Notes: generated by a model not told the origin, from the sequence alone. 64,000 nucleotides of DNA from Clostridiales bacterium FE2011 (GCA_017569305.1 CP069418.1:2232001-2296000), one strand, 5' to 3'. Positions 1-8,487 are shown, numbered from the stretch's first letter. A program made the numbers and translations.

Positions 1-435
1 CAGGGATATGCCCCGGTCAGCGGCATCGAGTGCACGGTCAAAGGCGTGCTCAGCAAAACCGCCCGCGCCGGAAAGAAGGGCTACTGCTACTGCTTCGATC
101 CGGACATGCCCGGCTGGGACAATCCCGGCACCTTCCACTCCTCTGACCTGTGGTTCTGGTTTGAGACCCTGGCCAAGTGCTGGCGTCCCTTTACCGGCCG
201 CCATTATGACCTGGCCCGGCAGATGTGCGATTACTTCTGCAATTTCATCAAGACTGGTGACCCGAACGGGGAAGACCTCTGCGGCCTGAAACTGCCGGAG
301 TGGAAAGCCTGGTCGGAGGAAGCACCCTGCACCATGCGGTTTGAAAAGGACGGCGCGGCACCTTCCGCGGAACCGCTGAACCCCTTCAAACAGTTCCTGT
401 CTGACAAGATCATGGAGCGGATTGAGACGCTGTAA
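1..435 (+). CDS. carboxylesterase type B, C-terminal part (5' end outside window)
   Basis: The reading frame is open from the first base and ends at the TAA at 433-435, so only about 144 C-terminal residues are present. The sequence resembles the C-terminus of type B carboxylesterases (PnbA family, alpha/beta hydrolase fold). FHSSDLWFWF around residue 43 matches the family segment that carries the catalytic histidine, and RQMCDYFCNFIKTGDPNG followed by LPEW matches the conserved end. The nucleophile serine lies upstream of the window. The family hydrolyses carboxylic esters in the cytoplasm or outside the cell; the substrate cannot be told here. A strong terminator follows at 502-553. Confidence 0.8.
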   Translation, partial: QGYAPVSGIECTVKGVLSKTARAGKKGYCYCFDPDMPGWDNPGTFHSSDLWFWFETLAKCWRPFTGRHYDLARQMCDYFCNFIKTGDPNGEDLCGLKLPEWKAWSEEAPCTMRFEKDGAAPSAEPLNPFKQFLSDKIMERIETL

Positions 436-501
436 CAGAGGATTATCCCCGAAGAATGTAAATGTTTGCACGGGGGTATCCGGACAATCTGAATGAGATA
501 T

Positions 502-553
502 GCTGCCGGAAGGATTCTTCGCATCGCGGAGGGACTTTCCGGCAGCGTTTTTA
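502..553 (+). terminator. rho-independent terminator after the carboxylesterase
   Basis: A perfect 10-bp stem, GCTGCCGGAA (502-511) with TTCCGGCAGC (537-546), is followed by GTTTTTATTT. It lies about 70 bp after the stop codon. Confidence 0.85.
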
Positions 554-681
554 TTTGTGCCGGACAGAAGGTTTTTTGTCATTTTTCGTCGAATTATTAC
601 TTGAAAGTTACATGAGAATAGTGCAAAAATCACATGTAACAATCTTTTAAGAAATCTGCAAAAGTCCCTTTATACTTGCGG

Positions 682-710
682 TTGACAGGAATATGTCCGG
701 TCGCTATATT
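682..710 (+). promoter_or_regulatory. sigma-A promoter for the SH3b protein
   Basis: TTGACA (682-687) and TATATT (705-710) are separated by 17 bp, about 115 bp before the start codon at 824. The leader of about 110 nt is AT-rich upstream and contains no recognised riboswitch. Confidence 0.75.
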
Positions 711-823
711 ACATATAACCCATTGAGATTTTACCGGCCATGCCGCAAGAAATGATGCATGCCGCGACACGACCGTATACCTGCGGAAAGCCTCCGTGAG
801 GTTACGAAGGAGTGAATACCGAT

Positions 824-1429
824 ATGAACGCTAAAGGAAGGATCCGTCTCCTGTGCCTTTTGCTGTGCCTGGCGGTGCTGATGCCCTGTGTATCCGCCCT
901 GTCAGAGACAACGAAGGTTACGGGTTACCTGCTTCGCCTCCGGGAGGAGGCTTCCACAGATGGCAAGGTGATCGACGCTTATCCCCGCGGTACCAAGGTG
1001 ACCATCCTGAAGAAGGGTGATACATGGACCAAGGTCAGCGTCAAGGGCAACACAGGCTACATGATGACCTGCTATCTGGCTTACAGTAAAGATAAACCGG
1101 AGGAGGAAAAGAGCGGAGATTCTAGCCGGAAATCTTCCTCGAAGACTTCTTCTGCATCTTCTTCCAAGTCTTCTTCAGGATCTTCTTCATCTGCTTCCTC
1201 CAAAGCAAATAAGAACGAGAAGTCTGCCTCCTCCGGCTCTACTATGTACATTGAGAAGGGCGCCTGCGTGAATTTCCGCGAAGCAGCCGACAGCAGCAGT
1301 GCGATCATTGATTCCTACCGCGGCGGGACTAAGGTCACCGTGCTGAAAAAGGGAAAGTATTGGTCCAGGGTGGAAATCAAAGGCGTCGAAGGTTATATCG
1401 CGACCGAATTCCTGACAAGCGAAAAGTAA
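824..1429 (+). CDS. secreted protein with two SH3b (bacterial SH3) domains
   Basis: A 201-residue protein with an N-terminal signal segment (hydrophobic run LLCLLLCLAVLMPCVSAL) and two bacterial SH3 domains, at about residues 27-82 and 145-199. Each contains the typical pattern LRxxxxxxxxVIDxYxxGTKVTxLKKG and ends in GY. A Ser/Lys-rich low-complexity linker of about 50 residues joins them. Such domains usually bind peptidoglycan peptides, so a cell-wall role outside the membrane is likely; no catalytic domain is present. The GTG at 812 overlaps the ribosome site GAAGGAG (806-812), so the ATG at 824 is the better start. It is a single-gene unit with its own promoter and terminator. Confidence 0.8.
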   Translation: MNAKGRIRLLCLLLCLAVLMPCVSALSETTKVTGYLLRLREEASTDGKVIDAYPRGTKVTILKKGDTWTKVSVKGNTGYMMTCYLAYSKDKPEEEKSGDSSRKSSSKTSSASSSKSSSGSSSSASSKANKNEKSASSGSTMYIEKGACVNFREAADSSSAIIDSYRGGTKVTVLKKGKYWSRVEIKGVEGYIATEFLTSEK

Positions 1430-1469
1430 ACAACTTCCAGATGGGTACCTCCACTGTTTGCAAAAGAAT

Positions 1470-1507
1470 GTGCTCCACGACTGCCGCGTGGAGCATGTTC
1501 TTTTTAT
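1470..1507. terminator. bidirectional terminator between convergent genes
   Basis: GCTCCACG (1472-1479) pairs with CGTGGAGC (1487-1494), followed on + by a T-rich tail (GTTCTTTTTAT). On the - strand the same hairpin is followed by ATTCTTTTGC, so it can serve both convergent genes. Confidence 0.8.
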
Positions 1508-1520
1508 GACAAAGGGCTTT

Positions 1521-3011
1521 TTACTTTGTTTTCAGGTATGCCAGGCTCCAGTCATACAGGGCTGGCTGCCTGAGGCAGCGGCCGTCCCGGTGTGTTTCGC
1601 TGCCCAGGTCGATCAGGAACTCCAGGGCGTCCGCCCGTTTCCCGGGATCCGCAATCTTTTCAAAGGCGGCATAGTATTCGGGACTCCAGCCCTGGTCTGA
1701 AACCAGACTGTAAATGCCGGTATTTTCAGGATCGCGGTTGTACCGGGCGACCTGGCTGTCTGCTACCAGCCGGTCCACGTTGGCCCAGTTCAGCACAACC
1801 CAGCTGGCCAGGATGACTGCAGCCAGCAGGGGGCAGATCTGCCACTGCGGCCGGATGGATTTGGCAATGACGGCCAGCAGGGCCAGCAGGATGATACCGA
1901 TGCCCCATACGGTGACCACCCGCAGGGTGGACAGGCCGAAGGCTTCGATATACAGGTGCATCCGGAGATAGGCGGAAACGTCGATGATGATCGTCAGCAC
2001 TGCCGTCAGCGCGCAGAGGATCCGGATGCCCGTGTTTTCACGGAAAAGGGACAGGGCAGGGAGGATCAGGCACAGGGTCAGCAGGGCGACCAGCACCAGC
2101 TGGAAAAAACCGCTGCGGGCATAGGCCGCGTATCCGCCGCTCATCCGGACGCTTTCCGTACCGGCGAAAAGGTAACGGATCTGCACATAGCCAAAGAGCG
2201 CGTATACCAGCGCCAGGGAAGCCAGCACCATATAGAACATGGTGGGATTGCCGGCGCGGGCTGTGACCGGGCGGATCGTCCCGGGATCCTGCAGCAGGCT
2301 GAAGCGGTGGGAGAACAGGATGAGGGTCAGGATCAGGGCCAGGAACAGGCGGAAAATAAACAGGAAATCAATATCCCGTATCTTCTCCGCCACGCTGTCC
2401 AGCATGCCGGAGAATACCTGATCCGCGGAGCTGAGGAGGATGGCCGCCAGGGTCATCGTGCAGATCGCGGCCAGGATGCCGGGCAGGAGATAACCGTTAT
2501 GCTCTGTCCGCCGGGTGACGGCGGTGAACGGAACGCTCCTGCAGCGGAACAGGCTCCGCAGGTACCGGCGGAAGCCTTCCCACAGCCCCTGGCCGGACAG
2601 GGCGGAAGCGGTGTTCTGGCCGGTGAGCGTAAAGAGAGCCTGGGCGGTGATCAGCAGCAGGACCGGCAGGTTCAGCCGCCGCAGGGTGGTGTTGGCAAAG
2701 ACGGCGTATACGGCGCTGAGCAGCAGGGAAAGGACCAGCAGGAAGAGACCGTCCCGCCGGAGCGTCAACCGCCCCCGGGCTTTGGCGGCAGCCAGGGTGA
2801 CGCCTGTCAGCACCCAGTGGCTGATCGCCAGGCCGATGCCGGGCCCGGGACAGACGGAACCCGTCCAGCTGTGGGCAAAGCAGTACAGCAGGGCTGCCAG
2901 GAAGGAAAGTATCAGCAGGATGACGCCTGCACGGTCCATTTTGATTTCGTCCTGCGCGGCAGGAAGCGGCTTATTGTTTTCAGTCAGAACATTTTCAGTT
3001 AATTCACTCAT
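1521..3011 (-). CDS. DUF4173-type polytopic membrane protein
   Basis: A 496-residue integral membrane protein with about 10-12 hydrophobic helices and a soluble C-terminal tail of about 80 residues. The overall pattern, including LWEGFRRYLRSLFRC before a helix and the paired HRFSLLQ region, fits the DUF4173/DUF4153 family of uncharacterised Firmicute membrane proteins. An upstream in-frame ATG gives 18 extra residues, but AAGGAGG lies six bases before the ATG at 3011, so I use that start. No function is established for the family. It stands alone, converges on the SH3b gene, and has the MITE-like element behind its start. Confidence 0.65.
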   Translation of the reverse strand: MSELTENVLTENNKPLPAAQDEIKMDRAGVILLILSFLAALLYCFAHSWTGSVCPGPGIGLAISHWVLTGVTLAAAKARGRLTLRRDGLFLLVLSLLLSAVYAVFANTTLRRLNLPVLLLITAQALFTLTGQNTASALSGQGLWEGFRRYLRSLFRCRSVPFTAVTRRTEHNGYLLPGILAAICTMTLAAILLSSADQVFSGMLDSVAEKIRDIDFLFIFRLFLALILTLILFSHRFSLLQDPGTIRPVTARAGNPTMFYMVLASLALVYALFGYVQIRYLFAGTESVRMSGGYAAYARSGFFQLVLVALLTLCLILPALSLFRENTGIRILCALTAVLTIIIDVSAYLRMHLYIEAFGLSTLRVVTVWGIGIILLALLAVIAKSIRPQWQICPLLAAVILASWVVLNWANVDRLVADSQVARYNRDPENTGIYSLVSDQGWSPEYYAAFEKIADPGKRADALEFLIDLGSETHRDGRCLRQPALYDWSLAYLKTK

Positions 3012-3173
3012 TGTGTTCCTCCTTGCGGGTTGTATTTTGTGGCTTCTTCGGGCGGAGTATAACACGATGAGTATTTACATGTCAATAAAAATATATCGTA
3101 ATACGATAAGAATATATTATAAATCAAGAAAACATATAAAACAGGCTCGGACTGCTTAACTTATTCTATGAGT

Positions 3174-3393
3174 ATGGATTATAGAATGTCATCCCGAGCG
3201 AAGTCGAGGGCGAACCTCTGAGGGCAGCCAGTGGCTGAAATTCCGTCAGAGGTGAGGTCAACCGAAAGGGAGTGAGCTCTCCAGTGGAGAGTCGCGACCT
3301 TTGAGGTTGCGGATATCCCTTGAATCTATTATAGTAAGGGATTCCTCCATGCGGCAGTAAACTGCCTTAGTCGGAATGACAGCCTATAACCAT
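3174..3393. repeat. MITE-like element with about 23-bp imperfect terminal inverted repeats
   Basis: The left end ATGGATTATAGAATGTCAT continues into CCCGA, and the right end is its approximate reverse complement (TCGGAATGAC then AGCCTATAACCAT). Inside are AAGTCGAGG-type sequence and the palindrome CTCTCCAGTGGAGAG, also seen near 26966. The GTCATxCxGAGCGAAG motif is a known type of dispersed intergenic repeat in many bacteria. There is no ORF inside. The flanking stretch 3012-3173 is AT-rich and holds no gene. Confidence 0.6.
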
Positions 3394-3402
3394 ACGATAA
3401 GG

Positions 3403-3435
3403 ACAACCGCGCTGGATTTGATCCAACGCGGTTGT
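3403..3435 (-). terminator. hairpin after murG
   Basis: ACAACCGCG (3403-3411) pairs with CGCGGTTGT (3427-3435), 25 bp past the murG stop. The downstream tail on the - strand (CCTTATCG) is poor in T, so termination strength is uncertain. Confidence 0.45.
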
Positions 3436-3459
3436 AAAACATAAGGTTGTTATGAGCTT

Positions 3460-4524
3460 TTATTTCTGAATTTCCTGAATCATCTGTAAAACTCGTTCTG
3501 TGCCATTAGCAGGCGGGGCGTTCTTTAACGCTTCGGTTAGTGTATCCCTTTCCGCCCACGTTTCCCGGATTTCCTTCACCATGGTTTCCGGGGTCATGTT
3601 TTCCTGCAGGAGTACCCGGCACAGGCCGCGCTTCTCCAGGCTCTTCGCGTTCAGGATCTGGTCGCCGCGGCTGGCTCCCTTGGGATAGGGGATCAGCAGC
3701 ATCGGACGGCCCAGGGCCTGGAACTCACACAGGGCGTTGGCGCCGGCGCGGCTCAGCACCAGGTCGGTGCAGGCCAGCACGTCCGGCAGGTCAGCGTCCA
3801 GGAATTCAATCTGCTTATATCCGGGCGTGCCTTCCAGATCCGCGTCCAGGTTGCCCTTGCCGCAGATATGGGCCACGTCAAAATCAGGAGTCAGTTCAGG
3901 AATCGCCTTGCGCAGGCAGGCGTTCACACTCTGGGCACCGGAGGAACCGCCCATCATCAGCAGGATGGGTTTCTGTCCGTCAAAACCCAGCAGGGAAAGT
4001 CCCTTTGCCTTGTCGCCATGGAACAGTTCCGGGCGCAGGGGAGTGCCGGTCATTTCCGCTTTGGCGCCCAGGGCTTCCGCGCATTCCGGGAAGGTGGTGG
4101 CAAAACGGGTGGCAAAAGGCTTGCACAGCTTATTGGCCAGGCCGGGGGTCAGGTCGCTTTCATGGCAGAGCACCGGAATCCGGTGCAGCCAGGCGCCGAA
4201 AACCACCGGCACCGCGACGAAGCCGCCCTTGGAGAACACCACGTCCGGTTTGATTTTTCCCATCAGCCGGGCGGACTGGAAAGCGCCCGCGATGACCCGG
4301 AAGGGATCGGTAAAGTTTTTCCAGTCATGATAACGGCGGAGCTTTCCGCTCTTGACCGCATGGTAGGTGATGCCTTCCACGGCGCGCATTTTCGGCGCTT
4401 CCATGCCGTTCTCCGTGCCGATATAGTGGATTTCATACCCGGCTTCCTTCAGCCTGGGGATCAGTGCCAGATGTGGGGTGACATGACCCAGGGTTCCGCC
4501 GCCGGTTAAAACGATTTTTTTCAA
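3460..4524 (-). CDS. murG: UDP-GlcNAc:lipid I N-acetylglucosaminyltransferase MurG
   Basis: The 354-residue protein has the family's usual length. MurG adds GlcNAc to lipid I to form lipid II on the inner face of the membrane. The N-terminal glycine loop reads TGGGTLGHVTP (family GGTGGHxxP). SKGGFVAVP and the acceptor-binding loop HESD follow in the N-terminal Rossmann domain. MMGGSSGAQ marks the donor-binding domain at about residue 190, and SRAGANALCE with PYPKGASRGDQ are the UDP-GlcNAc-contact motifs. The start is TTG, with GGAG seven bases upstream. It stands alone, not in the usual dcw cluster. The GTxGH loop is atypical but is seen in a subset of Firmicute MurG proteins. Confidence 0.92.
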   Translation of the reverse strand: MKKIVLTGGGTLGHVTPHLALIPRLKEAGYEIHYIGTENGMEAPKMRAVEGITYHAVKSGKLRRYHDWKNFTDPFRVIAGAFQSARLMGKIKPDVVFSKGGFVAVPVVFGAWLHRIPVLCHESDLTPGLANKLCKPFATRFATTFPECAEALGAKAEMTGTPLRPELFHGDKAKGLSLLGFDGQKPILLMMGGSSGAQSVNACLRKAIPELTPDFDVAHICGKGNLDADLEGTPGYKQIEFLDADLPDVLACTDLVLSRAGANALCEFQALGRPMLLIPYPKGASRGDQILNAKSLEKRGLCRVLLQENMTPETMVKEIRETWAERDTLTEALKNAPPANGTERVLQMIQEIQK

Positions 4525-4548
4525 AATAACACTCCAAACTATATTTGG

Positions 4549-4591
4549 AATTCTGAATCCGGAATTCAGGATTCCATATTAATTCATAATT
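4549..4591. repeat. degenerate 7-bp tandem array (AATTCNN type)
   Basis: Imperfect copies of a 7-bp unit (AATTCTG, AATTCAG, AATTCAT) just upstream of murG. A possible inverted partner is at 4973-4991. The rest of the gene-free stretch 4525-5077 holds the hairpin at 4839-4914 and a weak stem before the LacI gene. Confidence 0.55.
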
Positions 4592-4838
4592 ATATAGTGT
4601 GAATTCCATATGGGAATAACGCAATTATATATCATTCAGCCATTGGAAGCAAATTTCTCCCCGCAGACAGAAACTGAAACAGGGAGCTTCCAGTCAGGCG
4701 TGTGGGGTATCCTTTTTTTTCTTTGCGTTGAGGCTGTGGAGAGCAGGAACGTGACAGAGGGACAATGGCGTCATATGGATGACGTCAAATGCAAAATTAA
4801 GATTGCATAATGCGGAATGATATACTCGACGTGAAAAC

Positions 4839-4914
4839 GGAACGTGACAGAAGGGACAGACCAAGCGTCACGGTCAACGACTGTGACACTTGGTCTGTCC
4901 CGCTGTCACATTCC
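4839..4914. repeat. long near-perfect palindrome (about 32-bp arms)
   Basis: The arms at 4839-4870 and 4883-4914 pair almost fully through GTGACAG, GGGACAGACCAAG and GTCAC, around a 12-bp loop. There is no T tail or ORF. A shorter hairpin of the same flavour (GGGAC with CGTCCC) is at 42685-42712. It is probably a dispersed palindromic repeat rather than a terminator. Confidence 0.65.
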
Positions 4915-4972
4915 GCCAGGCGTGATGGATATTTTACTTTACAGGCGTTCTGACTGGTTGAAAGTATATATC

Positions 4973-4991
4973 ATTATGAATTGTGAATTAT
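4973..4991. repeat. short 7-bp repeat array (ATGAATT type)
   Basis: About 2.5 copies of the unit, inverted relative to the array at 4549-4591, about 90 bp before the LacI gene. Confidence 0.5.
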
Positions 4992-5077
4992 CCAAAAATC
5001 AAGCAGTCAGCCGCCTGCTTGCTTTTTTGATATTTGTATGGCATGATAACGGCAGATTACAACCGGAGAAGGAAATC

Positions 5078-6109
5078 ATGGAGAAGAAGAATATCACCAT
5101 CTATGATATCGCGAAGGAAGCCCAGGTCAGTCCGGCTACTGTATCCAGGATTCTGACCGGTACAGCTTCTGTGCGCGAGGAAAAACGCAAGAGAGTGATG
5201 GAAGTGATCCGCAAATATGACTTCCATCCGAATGCGTATGCCCGCGCGCTGACAGAAAACAGAAGCCGGACTATTGCCGTGATTGTGGCCCACAGTGACA
5301 ACTCCTATTACAGCAGTGTGTTTGCCGCCTGCGAAAGTGAGGCCCATAAGCGGGGATACGTGACACTGCTGATGGATACCACGTCCCGGCCGGAGAAGGA
5401 GATTTCCGTGCTGAACCGTATCCGGGAGCTCCGTCCGGAAGCCGTGATCCTCTGCGGCGGACGCATTGACCTGGAGGAGCAGGATCCGGCTTTCACCGTC
5501 CTGCTGCGGAAGACGCTGGGCTATACCCGGATTGTGGTGGGCGCCCGCAGCCCCATGCCGGAAATCCCGGGTATCTTCGTGGATCACCGGGCTTCTGTGG
5601 AACTGGGCGTCCGCTACCTGGCGGGACTCGGCCACCGGGAGATCGGCTTCGTTTACGCCGGGGGAGAATACTACGGAACCGTGGAGCGGCTGGACTGCTT
5701 CCGCCGGGTGATGGGTGAGCTGGGCCTGCCCGTGGATGAAAAGATGCTGATCGGCGTATCGGATTATACGGTGCAAGCCGGCCTGGAAGGTGTGGAAACC
5801 CTGCTGAAGCTGAAGCGGAAGCCCACCGCCCTGCTGGGCATGAACGACCTGGTCAGCGCGGGCATCCTGCAGGGATTGCTGGCCGCCGGCCTGCATGTGC
5901 CGGAGGATATTTCGCTATTGGGTTTCGACGATACCTTTGTCACCGGGATCACCACACCGAAACTGACATCTGTGGGGTATGATTACCAGGCTTTCGGCAC
6001 TTCTCTGGTGCAGACCGCCCTGGACCCGCAGAATGAGTGGCCGCAGGAGCGGCGCATTCCTGTCTTCATCACGGAACGGGAATCCTGCGCACCGCCGAAA
6101 AAGGCCTGA
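5078..6109 (+). CDS. LacI-family transcriptional regulator
   Basis: A 343-residue cytoplasmic DNA-binding regulator. Residues 6-26 form the LacI helix-turn-helix (ITIYDIAKEAQVSPATVSRI), followed by the hinge region and a periplasmic-binding-protein-like sugar-binding domain (GYDYQ, LLGFDDTF and GMNDL are recognisable). ATG 5078 with ribosome site GGAGAAGG fits the family's N-terminus; the open frame extends upstream to 4844 but without a supporting ribosome site. It sits directly before the sugar importer genes, with two identical palindromes between, so it probably controls the importer and the GH2 enzyme. The effector is unknown. Confidence 0.9.
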   Translation: MEKKNITIYDIAKEAQVSPATVSRILTGTASVREEKRKRVMEVIRKYDFHPNAYARALTENRSRTIAVIVAHSDNSYYSSVFAACESEAHKRGYVTLLMDTTSRPEKEISVLNRIRELRPEAVILCGGRIDLEEQDPAFTVLLRKTLGYTRIVVGARSPMPEIPGIFVDHRASVELGVRYLAGLGHREIGFVYAGGEYYGTVERLDCFRRVMGELGLPVDEKMLIGVSDYTVQAGLEGVETLLKLKRKPTALLGMNDLVSAGILQGLLAAGLHVPEDISLLGFDDTFVTGITTPKLTSVGYDYQAFGTSLVQTALDPQNEWPQERRIPVFITERESCAPPKKA

Positions 6110-6142
6110 AAATGTATAATATGGTAAAAAAGAATAAAGTTC

Positions 6143-6171
6143 TTGCAATGCAGTCCCGCCTTTGTTATAAT
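6143..6171 (+). promoter_or_regulatory. sigma-A promoter upstream of the importer operon
   Basis: TTGCAA (6143-6148) and TATAAT (6166-6171) are 17 bp apart. The two operators lie 80-120 bp downstream, so a repressor bound there would act as a roadblock. Confidence 0.7.
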
Positions 6172-6236
6172 GACCTCAGGTAAAGATGAATTTCATTTGT
6201 TTTTATTGTGAAGAAAAAAGGATTCCGGGACTTTTT

Positions 6237-6265
6237 TTGACAGGAGATTTGAAACCGGTTTCATT
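6237..6265 (+). promoter_or_regulatory. possible second promoter overlapped by the operator
   Basis: A perfect TTGACA (6237-6242) is followed after 17 bp by a weak TTCATT (6260-6265). The first operator fills the spacer, which would allow direct repression. The -10 match is only three of six, so this is tentative. Confidence 0.4.
6250..6263. promoter_or_regulatory. LacI/CcpA-type operator 1
   Basis: The perfect 14-bp palindrome TGAAACCGGTTTCA. It fits the LacI-family CG-centred operator pattern and also the CcpA cre consensus, so either the adjacent regulator or a CcpA-like protein could bind. Confidence 0.75.
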
Positions 6266-6280
6266 CTTTTTTCAGGGATT

Positions 6281-6294
6281 TGAAACCGGTTTCA
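6281..6294. promoter_or_regulatory. LacI/CcpA-type operator 2
   Basis: An identical 14-bp palindrome, centred 31 bp (three helical turns) from operator 1. This places both sites on the same DNA face, which suits cooperative binding. Confidence 0.75.
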
Positions 6295-6342
6295 GGATCC
6301 GGACCACACACTGACAGGAACGAAAGAGAAGGAGTGAGTCAC

Positions 6343-7296
6343 TTGCAAAAAGCCGCGCAGCAGAAGGTGATCAATTACCGCAAGCCTTCCGTGGGTCGTA
6401 CCATCGTGCAGAACAAGACGCTGATCCTGATGTGCCTTCCGGCCATCCTGTTCTTCCTCGTCTTTTCCTACCTGCCCATGCCCGGCGCGTACATCGCCTT
6501 CACGAACTTCCAGTACAACAAGGGTATTTTTGCCAGCCCCTTTGTGGGACTGAAGAACTTCCAGTTCCTCTTCATCTCCGGCCAGCTGGGCCTGCTGCTG
6601 AAGAACACGGTGCTGTACAACCTGGCCTTTATCGTCTGCGGCAATATCCTGCAGCTGGCATTCGCCATCATGCTGAATGAAGTGGCCTGCAAGGGATACA
6701 AGAAGCTGGCGCAGAGCATCATGTTCCTGCCGTACTTCATCTCGGACGTTCTGGTGTCCCTGCTGGTGTACAACATGCTGAACTATGACTACGGCTTCAT
6801 CTCCCATCTGGTTCGCAGCCTGGGCATGGAGATGCCAAAGGTTTACCAGAACGCGGGAGCCTGGCCCTTCATCATCGTGCTGGTTCATCTGTGGAAGTCC
6901 ACCGGTTATGGCACCGTGGTTTATTTCGCGGCCATTACCGGCATGGATTCTTCCATGATGGAAGCAGCCCAGATTGACGGCGCCAACGCCTGGCAGCGCA
7001 TCCGCTACATCACGCTGCCGACCCTGAAGCCCACGGTTATCATCCTGTTCCTCTTCGCCATCGGCGGCATCCTGAAAGGTAACTTCGGACTGTTCTACAA
7101 CCTGGTAGGCAACAACTCCATGCTGTTCAAGACCACGGACATCATTGAAACCTACGTCTACCGATCCATGATGAACAGCTTCAACTTCTCCCAGAGCAGC
7201 GCCGTCGGCCTGTTCCAGAGTGTGGTCGGATTCTTCATCGTGCTGGGAGCCAATGCCTTCGTGAAGCACCTGGATCCTGACTACGCCCTGTTCTGA
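6343..7296 (+). CDS. ABC sugar transporter permease, LplB type
   Basis: A 317-residue inner-membrane permease with six predicted helices. The cytoplasmic EAA loop reads EAAQIDGANAWQRIRYITLP, which contacts the transport ATPase. It matches LplB/MalF-type permeases that pair with LplC/YtcP-type partners and import oligosaccharides or complex sugars. The upstream TTG at 6280 overlaps operator 2; the TTG at 6343 has AAGGAG eight bases before it and gives the usual N-terminus. It is the first importer gene, followed at 22 bp by the second permease and then the binding protein. No ATPase gene is nearby, so a shared MsmK-like ATPase elsewhere is likely. Confidence 0.87.
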   Translation: MQKAAQQKVINYRKPSVGRTIVQNKTLILMCLPAILFFLVFSYLPMPGAYIAFTNFQYNKGIFASPFVGLKNFQFLFISGQLGLLLKNTVLYNLAFIVCGNILQLAFAIMLNEVACKGYKKLAQSIMFLPYFISDVLVSLLVYNMLNYDYGFISHLVRSLGMEMPKVYQNAGAWPFIIVLVHLWKSTGYGTVVYFAAITGMDSSMMEAAQIDGANAWQRIRYITLPTLKPTVIILFLFAIGGILKGNFGLFYNLVGNNSMLFKTTDIIETYVYRSMMNSFNFSQSSAVGLFQSVVGFFIVLGANAFVKHLDPDYALF

Positions 7297-7318
7297 GCGG
7301 AAAGGAGGAGTGAGTAAA

Positions 7319-8248
7319 ATGACTGAGAAGATTCACGCCGAGCACCTGATGCATACGACCCACATCCGCAAGGATAAGAGCCAGATCATCATCAACGTGC
7401 TGACCTACATCCTGGTCACCATCTTCTGTATCGTCTGTATCATGCCTTTCTGGATGATCATCGCGTCTTCCTTCGCGACAGAAGAAAGCATCCGGCGGTC
7501 CGGTTTCACCCTGTGGCCTTCGGACTTCAGCACCTTTTCCTATGAACTGCTCTTCCGCAGTCCGGACCAGATGATCGGCGCCTACGCCGTGACCATCGGC
7601 CTGACGCTGGTGGGTACGCTGATCGGTCTGTTTATTGTTTCCATGACGGGCTACGCCCTGCAGCGGAGGGACTTCCCCTACCGGAACGGGATCATGTTCT
7701 ATATCTACTTCACGTCCCTGTTCTCCGCGGGCCTGGTTCCCTTCTACCTGCTGATGGTTCAGTACCTGAACCTGCGTGACAGCTACTTCGCAATCCTGCT
7801 TCCGCTGCTGATGAGCCCCTGGCTGATCGTGCTGATGAAGAACTTCGTGAAGGCCATTCCCCATGAAATTACCGAGTCCGGCAAGATTGACGGCGCGGGA
7901 GATTTCCGGATCTTCTACAGCCTGATCCTGCCGAACCTGAAGCCGGCCCTGGCCACCATCGGCCTGTTCCTGGCCCTGAGCTACTGGAACGAGTGGTATT
8001 ACAGCTCCCTGTTCCTGACCACCAAGGTGGAGTACCGGCCCCTGCAGTATCACCTGTACAACGTGATCAACAAGGTGGCCAGCCTGAAGAACTCCATCGC
8101 CGGCTCCAACGTGGTCATTACCGACCTTCCCGGCGAAACCCTGAAGATGGCCACCGCCGTCATCGCCACCGGCCCCATCATCCTGCTGTATCCCTTCGTG
8201 CAGAAGTACTTCGTCGCCGGCCTTACTGTGGGAGCAGTAAAAGGCTGA
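7319..8248 (+). CDS. carbohydrate ABC transporter permease, YtcP/LplC type
   Basis: A 309-residue permease with six predicted helices and the EAA-loop pattern ESGKIDGAGDFRIFYSLILP. It is the usual partner of the LplB-type permease just upstream. ATG 7319 follows the strong ribosome site AAAGGAGGAG (7301-7310); a GTG at 7310 overlaps that site and is unlikely. The pair should form the transmembrane pore of an importer that uses the binding protein at 8488. The substrate is probably a beta-galactoside-like or other oligosaccharide, inferred from the GH2 gene downstream. Confidence 0.87.
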   Translation: MTEKIHAEHLMHTTHIRKDKSQIIINVLTYILVTIFCIVCIMPFWMIIASSFATEESIRRSGFTLWPSDFSTFSYELLFRSPDQMIGAYAVTIGLTLVGTLIGLFIVSMTGYALQRRDFPYRNGIMFYIYFTSLFSAGLVPFYLLMVQYLNLRDSYFAILLPLLMSPWLIVLMKNFVKAIPHEITESGKIDGAGDFRIFYSLILPNLKPALATIGLFLALSYWNEWYYSSLFLTTKVEYRPLQYHLYNVINKVASLKNSIAGSNVVITDLPGETLKMATAVIATGPIILLYPFVQKYFVAGLTVGAVKG

Positions 8249-8277
8249 GCGAAGAGGTCGGCGAAAGGGAGGATGAT

Positions 8278-8310
8278 AATTCATAATTCACAATTCATAA
8301 TTCATAATTA
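8278..8310. repeat. 7-bp tandem array (AATTCAT type)
   Basis: Four full units (AATTCAT, AATTCAC, AATTCAT, AATTCAT) and a partial. Its inverted partner is at 8402-8434; the two enclose 91 bp without a gene. Confidence 0.8.
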
Positions 8311-8401
8311 CAGTTACTGAAACTGTCGGAACTGCTGATTATGAGATGTGGATTGAGAAATATGAATTGTGGATGGAACAACAGATGGTTTTGCAGTCAA
8401 A

Positions 8402-8434
8402 AATTATGAATTATGAATTGTGAATTGTGAATTT
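8402..8434. repeat. 7-bp tandem array (ATGAATT type), inverted partner
   Basis: Units AATTATG, AATTATG, AATTGTG, AATTGTG, the reverse complement of the array at 8278-8310. It lies 53 bp before the binding-protein start. Confidence 0.8.
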
Positions 8435-8487
8435 CTTTGGATTTAAGCCCGGATGGGCTGAATCATATATATGAAGGAGGATTCCCC

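Noticed and set aside
1081..1308. Acidic frame on - within the SH3b gene
   Set aside because: It mirrors the Ser/Lys-rich linker and has no independent support.
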